The notes under the pieces were generated by a model, which was not told where the DNA came from, ran no database searches, and saw nothing but the letters and a program-made list of their open reading frames with translations. 64,000 nt of DNA from Beggiatoa alba B18LD. Lineage in GTDB: Bacteria; Pseudomonadota; Gammaproteobacteria; Beggiatoales; Beggiatoaceae. The stretch lies in NCBI RefSeq assembly GCF_000245015.1, contig NZ_JH600070.1, positions 2,142,634 to 2,206,633 on the forward strand. Direction: 5' to 3'. This document shows positions 8,301-16,565 of this stretch, piece after piece; the stretch's first letter is position 1; each line of letters begins with the position of its first letter. Position numbers and translations under genes: made by a program.

Positions 8301-9646
8301 ATGGAAGAACTCCCAGAATTATTTAAAGAGCAAAAGTGGGTTGGCGAGTTTTATGTTAGAAAACTACAGCCCACTTCAGATGAAGATGAATATTTACGTT
8401 TTTTAGGAGAAATTAATTTTTCGCCTGAAAATGGGCTTACTCTTTATTATTCAACAAGTTCAATGCTATGCAAAACTAAAGGTGTTATTTATGGAATTCT
8501 CATGACAGGAGAGAGATGTAGTCTTATTGGTGGAAAACTCCCAGAACTCCAATTTCCTACCCTTAGAAAAGGGCAAATGACTCATCAAGGTCTGATAAGT
8601 TGTTCATGTCTGTTTATTAATGATCATATTGAAGAGGATACAACCTTTCATGAAGTAACCTTTACTGTAACAAATATGCAGGAATTTTTTATTCCACAAG
8701 GCTATAAAAATCATGTGGGATTTACTAAAGAGTCCTTACTAAAAGTAGATATGGATTATGAACATATTTCAGTGGGTAACTATGGTAGTTTTTTGTTTTT
8801 AGGAAAAACGCTATATCACCGCAATAGTGAAGCGTTGATGGAACTAACAAACTGTTTAGAACAAATTCAAAAAAAATACTCATCAGAAGACTTTCTTGTT
8901 AGAAATGACATGGTTTATAAAGTAACACTGCATTTTAAACAGGAAGAAAATATAAAGAATATTTATAAGCGGATTACCGATATAGCTGACTTATTTGCTA
9001 TTTTAATGTACAAACCAGTTTATCCAGAAAGTATAGAAATCTCTATTAGAACGACAGATTCTCCTCATCCTCCTCTTAAAGTTAAAGTCTATCCTGCCAC
9101 GATTATCAGTCCAAGAACACTGGAATTGTGCCTTAAAGAAAGAAAGCACTTCGATTTACCAATTACAGCAAGAAATATTGACTTATCTAAAGTTATGACG
9201 AAATGGCTGGAAATATTAGATAAATATTCTGTTGTAATATCTAATATTCAAAATGATACACCCTATTTTGATAGACACTTTTTATATGGTTCGCTCGTTT
9301 TATATGTTGCTCAGTTAGAAGCAATTACGATAGCTGATAATGCTGATCATTCTATAAGATTCGAGTATCCAATTACTACTTACGGAACACCTAAAATTAA
9401 AGACAAGTTATCCAAATTATTAGCCACTGACAGTGAAAAGAATCTTGGGCAACGTATTAGTGAATTGCGAAATCAGATTGCTCATGTCGGAAAAACAAAG
9501 ATATTATCAATAATCTTTCAATGCCATCTATGGTTGAAATAGCTCAATATATGAGATTAGTAATTTTCAGCTATATACTTCATCAATTAAAAATAGAAGA
9601 AGAAACTACCCATAATTATTTAAGTAGGTTTTCTCCAGCAGAATAA
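8301..9646 (+). pseudogene. ApeA-like HEPN antiphage protein, frameshifted near the C-terminus
   Basis: The uninterrupted frame runs 8301-9542 (413 residues). Its first 300 residues resemble the ApeA N-terminal domain (FLGEINFSPENGLTLYY, VIYGILMTGERCSLIGG). The C-terminal part carries the HEPN ribonuclease motif RNQIAH (Rx4H) at about residue 395. Directly after it, at A-run 9491-9495, homology moves to the -1 frame: adding one A gives a continuation GKNKDIINNLSMPSMVEIAQ and a hydrophobic helix MRLVIFSYILHQL, ending at stop 9644-9646 (about 448 residues). ApeA-type HEPN proteins are abortive-infection RNases that act on host RNA after phage infection. The gene is 4 bases after the RNase gene and more AT-rich than it, consistent with acquisition. 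Family assignment is from motif memory, not a search. Confidence 0.62.
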
Positions 9647-9738
9647 TACTTTTTAAATCAAAAACTTTCTTCGCCTACCTGTATTTTTCTTACTTCTGAA
9701 ATATCTCCCTTGTTTTTAATAATCTCCCGAGCAACCCC

Positions 9739-10573
9739 ATGAACATCAACGCCGCCATCATTGACCAGCGTCTCAATGCTTTAATGAATGAAATACGAGA
9801 AAACGCTGAAAATGAGTTAAATAACCTGAGTTCGGCGAATTTCTTTTAAAAAGACAACAAGTTGTCTGAATCAGGATTAGCAGGATTAAAAAGTGTGATT
9901 TACCTGACTTTTTGGTTTGAGGGTTTTAAATCCTGTTAATCCTGAAAATCCTGATTCAGACAATGTTTTAATCTTGTCTGGAGAATCCCGATGAAAAACA
10001 AGAGAGCAATCTCTGCCAGTCCTTCAAACCTTTTCGCCTGTTCCGACAGACCTGCTAGGTTTTTAAAACCTAGCAGGTCTCTGTTTTATTTTATAAATCT
10101 CGCCAAACTCAGGTTAAATATCAAAGACGATGATAGATTAAAATCACTGGCGTTTATTTATCTCACCGTAAAAACCGTTCTTAATCTATCGGATACAGAA
10201 ACCTTTGATTGTTTAACCGAAGGCGGGGGAGATTTTGGCGTTGATGCGGTTTATATTTCTGACCCCATAGACAATGAATTTACCGTTTGTTTATTTCAGG
10301 GGAAATATCAACGAAAATTAGAGGCAACTGCCAATTTTCCCGAAAATGGGATTAAAGCCCTTATTTTTGCAGTACAACGGTTATTTGACCCTTCCTTTAA
10401 AATCAGCCATATCAACCCGCGATTAGCCAGCAAATTAGCGGATATCCTTTCCTTTATTCATGATGGTTATATTCCGCAAGTACGTCTTATTGCTTGCAAT
10501 AATGGACTTTGTTGGAACGAATCCACACAGCAAGAAATTAACCGAATACAAGCAAACTTAGGTAATCAAACCC
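9739..10573 (+). pseudogene. AIPR-like (abortive phage infection) gene, N-terminal part, split by a palindromic element and truncated
   Basis: ATG 9739 opens 28 codons (MNINAAIIDQRLNALM...ENELN) ending exactly at 9822. Coding resumes at 10120 with IKDDDRLKSLAFIYLTVK, then CLTEGGGDFGVDAVYIS and VCLFQGKY, and ends at about 10570 (NRIQANLGNQ), where a second element begins. The TEGGGDFGVDA segment and FQGKY strand resemble the restriction-like N-terminal domain of AIPR proteins. Removing 9823-10115 plus one AAAT joins the halves in frame. About two thirds of the expected protein is missing. An ATG at 9991 inside the element, with GGAGA at 9980-9984, reads in frame into the second part and could express a 200-residue chimera. 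Confidence 0.6.
9823..10115. mobile_element. Palindromic MITE-like element, copy 1 (complete)
   Basis: A 293-base element starting AACCTGAGTTCGGCGA and ending TCGCCAAACTCAGGTT, so the ends are inverted repeats. It contains two inner hairpins: one from GTCTGAATCAGG to CCTGATTCAGAC, and one around the dyad CTAGGTTTTTAAAACCTAG. AAAT flanks both sides (9819-9822 and 10116-10119), consistent with a target-site duplication. No transposase is encoded. Confidence 0.85.
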
Positions 10574-10738
10574 GAGTACGGCGAGTTTTATAAAATAAAA
10601 CAGACATCTACTAGGTTTTCAAAACCTAGTAAGTCTGTCGGTAACAGGATTTAAAACCCTCAAACCAAAAAGTCAGGTGAATCACGCTTTTTAATTCTGC
10701 TCATTCTGAAAATTCTGTGAATTCTGATTCAGACAAAA
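10569..10738. mobile_element. Palindromic MITE-like element, copy 2 (lacks one end)
   Basis: Begins AACCCGAGTACGGCGAG, runs through the CTAGGTTTTCAAAACCTAG dyad and the CTGATTCAGAC end of the long hairpin, then stops at about 10738 without the terminal AACAGAAACTC...CAGGTT piece. Orientation is opposite to copy 1. It terminates the AIPR-like reading frame. Confidence 0.75.
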
Positions 10739-10745
10739 GAAAGAC

Positions 10746-11303
10746 CTAAACCATAACACAAGCAACCCGTTCATCTAATGCCAACACTGCCCGCTTAATT
10801 ACCGTGACTGCAACTTGCAAACGCTCATCATGACATAAACCCAAAACAACACTATTTAAATGCTCAATATAAGCTTTATTTAAAGCCGCTTTCCCCTCTT
10901 CATAAATCAAAGGAATTGCAGGCTGTAACACAACCAGTTGCGAAAAAAATTGATTCGTAATTGTAAAACACTGATTTAAATAAGCCTCTAAATCAGGAAA
11001 ATCAACATCTGTCATTCCTTGAATATCACCCAAGGTATAAGCCATAAAATCAATAGGCGTGCGATCCGTGATAAAATCGGTTGGCGCATCATGCCAGCTC
11101 ATTGTGGCACTGTTTAAAACCCGCTGTTGTATCCATAATCGAGTTTTAAAATCCATCGGTTTAGCAGGGTCTAAACCATACTCTTGAAAAACAGCACTGG
11201 TACTTGTCGCTAAAAAAGGCATCCCTGTTTTTTCTGCAATAGCACGCGCCAACGTGGTTTTACCCGTGCGGTGACCGCCACATAAACCAATTCTCATAAT
11301 CAT
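10746..11303 (-). CDS. P-loop NTPase, NadR-like/AAA_28 type
   Basis: A cytosolic nucleotide-binding protein of about 185 residues with a Walker A motif GGHRTGKTTLA at the N-terminus and a TDRTPIDFMAYTLGD segment in mid-protein, resembling the NadR-like kinase/NTPase group (AAA_28). The substrate is unknown. ATG 11303 (MIMRIGLCGG) or the second ATG at 11297 is more likely than an upstream start at 11348, which would overlap divergent holB. It lies between a truncated mobile element and holB. Confidence 0.7.
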   Translation of the reverse strand: MIMRIGLCGGHRTGKTTLARAIAEKTGMPFLATSTSAVFQEYGLDPAKPMDFKTRLWIQQRVLNSATMSWHDAPTDFITDRTPIDFMAYTLGDIQGMTDVDFPDLEAYLNQCFTITNQFFSQLVVLQPAIPLIYEEGKAALNKAYIEHLNSVVLGLCHDERLQVAVTVIKRAVLALDERVACVMV

Positions 11304-11324
11304 TCCATTCTGTAACAATAAACG

Positions 11325-12317
11325 ATGATAACCGCTTTTCCTTGGCATGAGCCATTATGGCATACAATTCACACGGCTTATCAAAAAGATAGACTGCCTC
11401 ACGCGCTCCTATTTTGTGGTGTGCAAGGGATGGGAAAAACAGCACTTGCGCAACGTTTAGCCGCATTATTACTCTGTGAAACACCTTTAGCAGACGGAAA
11501 CCCCTGCCAACAATGCAAAGCCTGTCAACTGCGACAAGCCAATAATCACCCTGATTTTTTAGAAATTGCCCCCGCCGAAGCAGGTAAACAAATTTTAATC
11601 GATCAAATTCGACAACTCATTCAATTTTGCGCACTCACGTCCCATCATGGACGCTACCAAGTTGCTTTAATTCACCCTGCTGAAGCAATGAATCACAACG
11701 CCGCTAATAGCTTACTGAAAATATTAGAAGAGCCACCCGCTAAAACCGTTCTGCTCCTTGTCAGTCATCAACCCAGTGCCCTAATGGCGACAATACGCAG
11801 TCGTTGCCAGCGTGTTGACTTTTCTAAAGTTAATCCCGCAGTGACACAACAATGGCTTAGTCAACAATTGCCAAATCATCCCGCTATTCCCTTACTGCTC
11901 AATCTCTCCGCACAAGCCCCGCTCACCGCTTTAGCCTTAGCCCAAGGTGACGCATTGAACCAACGCCAGCAACTGTTAGATAGCCTTATCAAACTCCCAA
12001 CAGGGCAAGAAGAACCGATTAAAGTGGCTGAATTATGGGGACAAATGGAAGCCATCCAAGTCATACATTGGATGTTAAGCTGGACAATGGACTTAATCCG
12101 CCTACAATTAGCAGGGCAACAAAGTCCTGTGACAAATATTGATAAAAGAAACGCGCTACAAGGACTTGCGCCCACCGTACCACTTCCCCGCCTTTTTGAA
12201 TTGCTAGAAATGGAAAAAGAAGCCTATCAATTAATTAAAGGAACAAGCAATGTAAAGCCTCAAGGCTTATTTGAAAGTTTAGCCATCACATGGGGACGGG
12301 TACGGCGTAAAGAATAA
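11325..12317 (+). CDS. holB: DNA polymerase III subunit delta prime
   Basis: Clamp-loader subunit that helps open and load the beta sliding clamp. The 330-residue protein has a Walker A motif GVQGMGKTALAQR at about 33-45, the zinc-binding cysteine cluster CQQCKACQLR near 63-72, the HPAEAMNHNAANSLLKILEEPP segment of clamp loaders, and an SRC motif (IRSRCQRVDF). The usual neighbours tmk and pilZ are not adjacent, so this gene has been moved or its context broken. No clear promoter was identified in the 21-base divergent gap. Confidence 0.93.
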   Translation: MITAFPWHEPLWHTIHTAYQKDRLPHALLFCGVQGMGKTALAQRLAALLLCETPLADGNPCQQCKACQLRQANNHPDFLEIAPAEAGKQILIDQIRQLIQFCALTSHHGRYQVALIHPAEAMNHNAANSLLKILEEPPAKTVLLLVSHQPSALMATIRSRCQRVDFSKVNPAVTQQWLSQQLPNHPAIPLLLNLSAQAPLTALALAQGDALNQRQQLLDSLIKLPTGQEEPIKVAELWGQMEAIQVIHWMLSWTMDLIRLQLAGQQSPVTNIDKRNALQGLAPTVPLPRLFELLEMEKEAYQLIKGTSNVKPQGLFESLAITWGRVRRKE

Positions 12318-12364
12318 TAAACTAAATACTGCCAATTCTGAAAATCTTGATTCAGACAAAAGCG

Positions 12365-13537
12365 TTAAATCTTAACTTGTGCCTTTTCCCAACGACTTAA
12401 GGCTTGATGAATCAATAAATTTTGCCCTTGAATCCATTCCGCTATAAACATTTCTTCTAAGGCTAAACGGGCAGGATGTTGAGAAATAGGGGTTTTCCCT
12501 TCGGCTAATAATTCCGCTTCTAAAATTGTATATAACTGCATCCATACCGCACAATCATGGCTACGATTACGCCAATCTCCCGCAAAGGCAGTACCAGGAC
12601 ATTGTCCTTTACACATTAAGAAAAAGCGACAATCTTGACAGCCTTGATAATGTTGCGGGGTATGATACAAGGCTAAATACCGTTCAAAGCCTTCTATATT
12701 TGCTTTAACAAAATCAATGCCTTCTTTATTTGTCCGCCCACAATTACGCCGTTGTCCGTGTCCTTCCACACTACGTACAGCGCGAGTGGTGTAGGCATCG
12801 CAAGCCTTCCAGACACAAGTCACGGGCGCGTCATCGCCTAATAATAAACAGCGCATATCGTGAAAAATATCAAATCGTAACTGGCTCAAGGTTTTTTCTA
12901 ATTCAAGAAAACTTTGTAACGCGGCTAAATTTTCCGTATCACTGAGGGCATATTGTTGCGCAATAATTGGGTTATCAATTTCTAAAATATGTAACCGTAC
13001 TGAACGAATCCCAAGCTGTTCCATGTCTCGTAACCAAGTATGTAACAAAGGTAATTTGTCAGCCCGTGCATTGCCTTGATGTAACGTAATGATTAAACCC
13101 GCTGGAATACCCAACGCGCATAATTTTTCGATAGCCTGCTCTGTTTTCGCCGTTGCCTCGCGGGTTTTACGATAAGTGCCTGCCCAACGGACATCATTTA
13201 ATTCTCCCCCGCCATCAATAGAAATGCCAACATGCACATTATATTTTTGAAATAACTGAATATGTGCATCCGTGATTAACGTCCCATTGGTTTGCAAATT
13301 ATTCTGCCCATAACGGGCAAATCCCCACGCCCACAAGGTTTCTAAATCAGCTAACGGAATTAATAAAGCCTCTCCTCCAAATAAACTAAAGGGTTCATTT
13401 TCCTGTGCCAAACTTGCCAGCATTTTAGGAATATCATAATGATGCGTGACATTATCCGCATCGCGTTGTGGGTTTTGATAGCAATATTGACATTGAATAT
13501 TGCATTTAACCCCTAAAGGACGAAGTTCGACAGACAT
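12365..13537 (-). CDS. Radical SAM protein with SPASM-like C-terminus
   Basis: A 390-residue enzyme with the radical SAM cluster motif CxxxCxxC at Cys12/16/19 (CNIQCQYC), a GGE-like motif (LFGGEALL), and TNGTLI and SIDGGGELND strands of the TIM barrel. The C-terminal part has a cysteine-rich segment (CQDCRFFLMCKGQCPG, then a late Cys) as in SPASM/auxiliary-cluster enzymes that modify peptides or act as sulfatase-maturating enzymes. I saw no precursor peptide in the flanks and no sulfatase. It is divergent from the propeller genes, with 153 bases between. Substrate unknown. Confidence 0.82.
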   Translation of the reverse strand: MSVELRPLGVKCNIQCQYCYQNPQRDADNVTHHYDIPKMLASLAQENEPFSLFGGEALLIPLADLETLWAWGFARYGQNNLQTNGTLITDAHIQLFQKYNVHVGISIDGGGELNDVRWAGTYRKTREATAKTEQAIEKLCALGIPAGLIITLHQGNARADKLPLLHTWLRDMEQLGIRSVRLHILEIDNPIIAQQYALSDTENLAALQSFLELEKTLSQLRFDIFHDMRCLLLGDDAPVTCVWKACDAYTTRAVRSVEGHGQRRNCGRTNKEGIDFVKANIEGFERYLALYHTPQHYQGCQDCRFFLMCKGQCPGTAFAGDWRNRSHDCAVWMQLYTILEAELLAEGKTPISQHPARLALEEMFIAEWIQGQNLLIHQALSRWEKAQVKI

Positions 13538-13628
13538 GATAAAAACAACTTTATTGCTTTTCCTGATTGGGTGATGAATTAGACGTAAAAAAGTTTCTAG
13601 TCAAGTAATTTTTATAATTATTTTTTTA

Positions 13629-13656
13629 TTGCATAAAATTCATAACGATATATACT
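13629..13656 (+). promoter_or_regulatory. Sigma-70-type promoter of the first propeller gene
   Basis: TTGCAT (13629-13634) and TATACT (13651-13656) with a 16-base spacer. AGGA at 13681-13684 is the ribosome site for ATG 13691. The same arrangement is repeated at 16504-16531 before the second gene. Confidence 0.6.
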
Positions 13657-13690
13657 CAGTTGTAATCAACTGGTTTTAAAAGGATATTTT

Positions 13691-16330
13691 ATGCATTTTT
13701 ACCTAAGAGTTTTATCGCTACTAAGCTTATTCTGCCTCATTGTTCCATTGAGTTGGGCTGGGGAAGATGAGTGGACTATGTTTGATTTACCTGATGCTGG
13801 AACAGGGTTTTTAGATACTAGCGCAGTACCATCTGGATTAATTTTATCGAATACCTACCAAAGTATGGATAAAGGAGAAAGTTGGACGGCTATACAACAA
13901 ATTGATTATTCCCTTAATAACCGCTCAATACGCTATCGAAAAGACCCAACTGCTGATATTTGGTATGGCGTAGATAATGACTTCTCAGGTATTAGTGCGT
14001 TTTACAAACGCATCGGCTTATATGGTAAATGGGCTGAAGTTGTGGCTGATAATGGTTTTGCGTTACCACCTATACAAATAGTGCATTCATGGGTTGCAGA
14101 GGGGGCAGATATTTTAGCAATTGCGCCAACTCAACCTGCAACAATTTATGCTTGTGTTACGCCCATAACTAATGGTTACAGTTATTTAGATGAAAATATT
14201 TACCGTTCACAAGATGGCGGAAAACGATGGTATCCAATTTATTCTCTTGAGAAACCTGTCAATAGATTTTTAGCCAGAACCTTAGTCGTTGACCCCAACT
14301 CACCCAATACATTGTATATTTTAGGGCAAGAGACTATGGAGGCTGATGCTAATGGTAAGTATAAATATAAACTTTACACAAGTCATAATGCTGGGAATGA
14401 CTGGACAGAAACAGCACATAATACCATTGAAACTAATTATATTGCTTTATTAAGTACACGCAATACACTGTCAGCCGTCGCAACAACGCCAACAACACTT
14501 TATTTGAATACAAATAATCCCACATCATCCGAATTATTCCAAACAACGGTAACAGGGAATATTTGGGAAAAGCTTTCCCTTCCTTCTGCCTTAGATAGAG
14601 TTGGTTTAGTGCAGGATGATTTATCTATAGAGTTAATTCCTAGTAAAACAGCACTATATGCTATCATCTCACCATATTATCAATATGAAGAACAGGATAG
14701 ACTTTATAAGCTTACTCATAACAGTGTTAATTGGACAGAATTAACGAGCGATTTATTCCCCTCAACCTATTACCAACTGGTTATAGACTCTGAGGACGAA
14801 AACACCCTTTATCTCACAACAAAAGAGAATATTTTAAAAAGTAGTGATGAAGGAGAAAGTTGGCAATTAAGCAAAAAAGGCTTAAAGAATAGGAATATAG
14901 AAAAACTATTTAGTACGCCAACGACACTGTATGCACTGACAAATGGGGAGTTGTTTCAAGTAACAGATAAAGGCAAAACATGGACTAATTCAAATCTGCT
15001 TTTTCCCGCTATTCGTTTTCAAACCATAAACACCACGCTAGAAGCCACGAAAGTTTACGGATATACAAAAGATTGCAAATCGTTATATGTTAAACAACAG
15101 GGGCAAGAAGCTGTTTTTCATCCACTCCCAACGACTTTCCATCTATGTAGTGTAGATAGGACACAAGTGATATTACACACCGTTCCTTATGATGCTAAAA
15201 CCCTATATGCAGTCGCTCCTGCGGGAAACAGTCCGTACTCAAGTGTAGATACGGAACAAACAGATAAACTCACAACCCCACAAATTTTAAAAAGCACTGA
15301 TGATGGCGCAACATGGACAACACTTTACACATTGCTAAATCAACGTCAGTTTACATTAGTTCCAGACCCTATCACGCCGAAAACACTTTACGCATCCGTT
15401 GAAGCATTGGGCATTATGCGCAGTATTGACGATGGCGCGACATGGGAATTGCTGACTGATAAATTTGCAGGGATAAAGTTGTATGATTTTAAAGTATTAC
15501 CTACAACACCACGTACTTTCCTTGTTGTGCAACGACTGGGCGAACAACTCACACTTCTTAAAAGTACAGATGAAGGTCGTAATTGGGTTACCAGTATTCA
15601 AAGACTAGACGATTTTTATCCGTTTGTATTACAAGCGCATAAAACCTCAGAAAATAACTACCTGCTATACAATTTGGTGGAAGATATCCTATATAAAAGT
15701 AGTGATACGGGAGACAGTTGGTGTCCCATTATTCCTTTCCCATTACCGCAACTCAATATACCAACTTTTGCAATAGATTCGACAGACGATAATACAGTCT
15801 ATGCTTATACGTATACGTATGACGGCGACTTAGTAAAATACATGGTAGCAACATACACACCAACAACAAAGGAGTTTGTCAATCAGTTAAATGCTTATAA
15901 TCTAACAACAAACTCACTTAATGACGCTATCATAACGGGGAAAATACAGCGTGATAGTTGTGAGACAGGTGGAAGATATGCATCTGTGCCTTTATCAGCA
16001 ACAGTAGATATACAAGGGAGTATTGAGCCATTACCTGAACACATTGGACAAACAGCGGATATTGTTGTTTATGCACTATATGCTTTTGGTAGTGGGTCTA
16101 TGTATTTTATGCTGGGGGATAATACGATTCAGGTTTGGGAGCATGCAATGGAAAACACATCAGAGTTAATTCCGTTTAAACAAGGAATTACATTGCAAGC
16201 TAAAAATGATATCCCTTTATATAAAGGACAGTTTCTTGCAGCAGGTCGTCTCTATATTTCTTTTGGTTATCGTTTAGCAGACGGAACAGTTATTGTTAAT
16301 AAAAAAGAACTCACTGTTGATATTTTTTAA
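13691..16330 (+). CDS. Secreted Asp-box (BNR) beta-propeller protein, copy 1
   Basis: An 879-residue exported protein with a clear signal peptide (first about 23 residues, cleavage after LSWA). I count nine Asp-box motifs of the form S/TxDxGxxW: MDKGESW, QDGGKRW, NAGNDW, DEGESW, DKGKTW, DDGATW (twice), DEGRNW, DTGDSW. These mark sortilin-, YCF48- or sialidase-like propeller blades. The last 130 residues (from about ITGKIQRDSCETGG) form a separate beta-rich domain repeated in copy 2. No sialidase catalytic set was recognised; binding or assembly is as likely as enzymatic activity. It is the first unit of a tandem duplication of about 2.8 kb that includes promoter and terminator. Confidence 0.82.
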   Translation: MHFYLRVLSLLSLFCLIVPLSWAGEDEWTMFDLPDAGTGFLDTSAVPSGLILSNTYQSMDKGESWTAIQQIDYSLNNRSIRYRKDPTADIWYGVDNDFSGISAFYKRIGLYGKWAEVVADNGFALPPIQIVHSWVAEGADILAIAPTQPATIYACVTPITNGYSYLDENIYRSQDGGKRWYPIYSLEKPVNRFLARTLVVDPNSPNTLYILGQETMEADANGKYKYKLYTSHNAGNDWTETAHNTIETNYIALLSTRNTLSAVATTPTTLYLNTNNPTSSELFQTTVTGNIWEKLSLPSALDRVGLVQDDLSIELIPSKTALYAIISPYYQYEEQDRLYKLTHNSVNWTELTSDLFPSTYYQLVIDSEDENTLYLTTKENILKSSDEGESWQLSKKGLKNRNIEKLFSTPTTLYALTNGELFQVTDKGKTWTNSNLLFPAIRFQTINTTLEATKVYGYTKDCKSLYVKQQGQEAVFHPLPTTFHLCSVDRTQVILHTVPYDAKTLYAVAPAGNSPYSSVDTEQTDKLTTPQILKSTDDGATWTTLYTLLNQRQFTLVPDPITPKTLYASVEALGIMRSIDDGATWELLTDKFAGIKLYDFKVLPTTPRTFLVVQRLGEQLTLLKSTDEGRNWVTSIQRLDDFYPFVLQAHKTSENNYLLYNLVEDILYKSSDTGDSWCPIIPFPLPQLNIPTFAIDSTDDNTVYAYTYTYDGDLVKYMVATYTPTTKEFVNQLNAYNLTTNSLNDAIITGKIQRDSCETGGRYASVPLSATVDIQGSIEPLPEHIGQTADIVVYALYAFGSGSMYFMLGDNTIQVWEHAMENTSELIPFKQGITLQAKNDIPLYKGQFLAAGRLYISFGYRLADGTVIVNKKELTVDIF

Positions 16331-16341
16331 ATTTTAATCCT

Positions 16342-16383
16342 AAAAGACGTTTAACAAATCTGTTTTGTTAAACGTCTTTTTTT
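16342..16383 (+). terminator. Intrinsic terminator of propeller gene 1
   Basis: AAAAGACGTTTAACAAA (16342-16358) pairs with TTTGTTAAACGTCTTTT (16364-16380) and is followed by further T. It starts 12 bases after the stop codon and is duplicated after the second gene. Confidence 0.9.
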
Positions 16384-16503
16384 ATTCGAGCTACTTAACA
16401 GTTTTTCCCTTCTGCACGGAATGAAGAAAAAAAGAAGCAATAGCAATGAGTAAATCAGAGATAAAAAAGTTTCTAGTCAAATAATTTTTATAATTATTTT
16501 TTA

Positions 16504-16531
16504 TTGCATAAAATTCATGATGATATATACT
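16504..16531 (+). promoter_or_regulatory. Sigma-70-type promoter of the second propeller gene
   Basis: TTGCAT (16504-16509) and TATACT (16526-16531), spacer 16 bases, a near copy of the promoter at 13629-13656. AAGGAT at 16555-16560 precedes ATG 16566. Confidence 0.6.
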
Positions 16532-16565
16532 TAGTTGTAATTAACTGGTTTTACAAGGATATTTT

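Noticed and set aside
9485-9505. Programmed -1 ribosomal frameshift in the ApeA-like gene
   Set aside because: The A run in its frame context does not form an X XXY YYZ slippery heptamer and I see no stable downstream structure. A simple indel or sequencing error explains it better.
9971-10119. Treating the frame starting at 9991 as an independent gene with its own N-terminus
   Set aside because: Its first 43 codons are mobile-element sequence. The protein-like part begins only after the element and is the continuation of the frame at 9739. A chimera might be expressed, but it is not the native gene.
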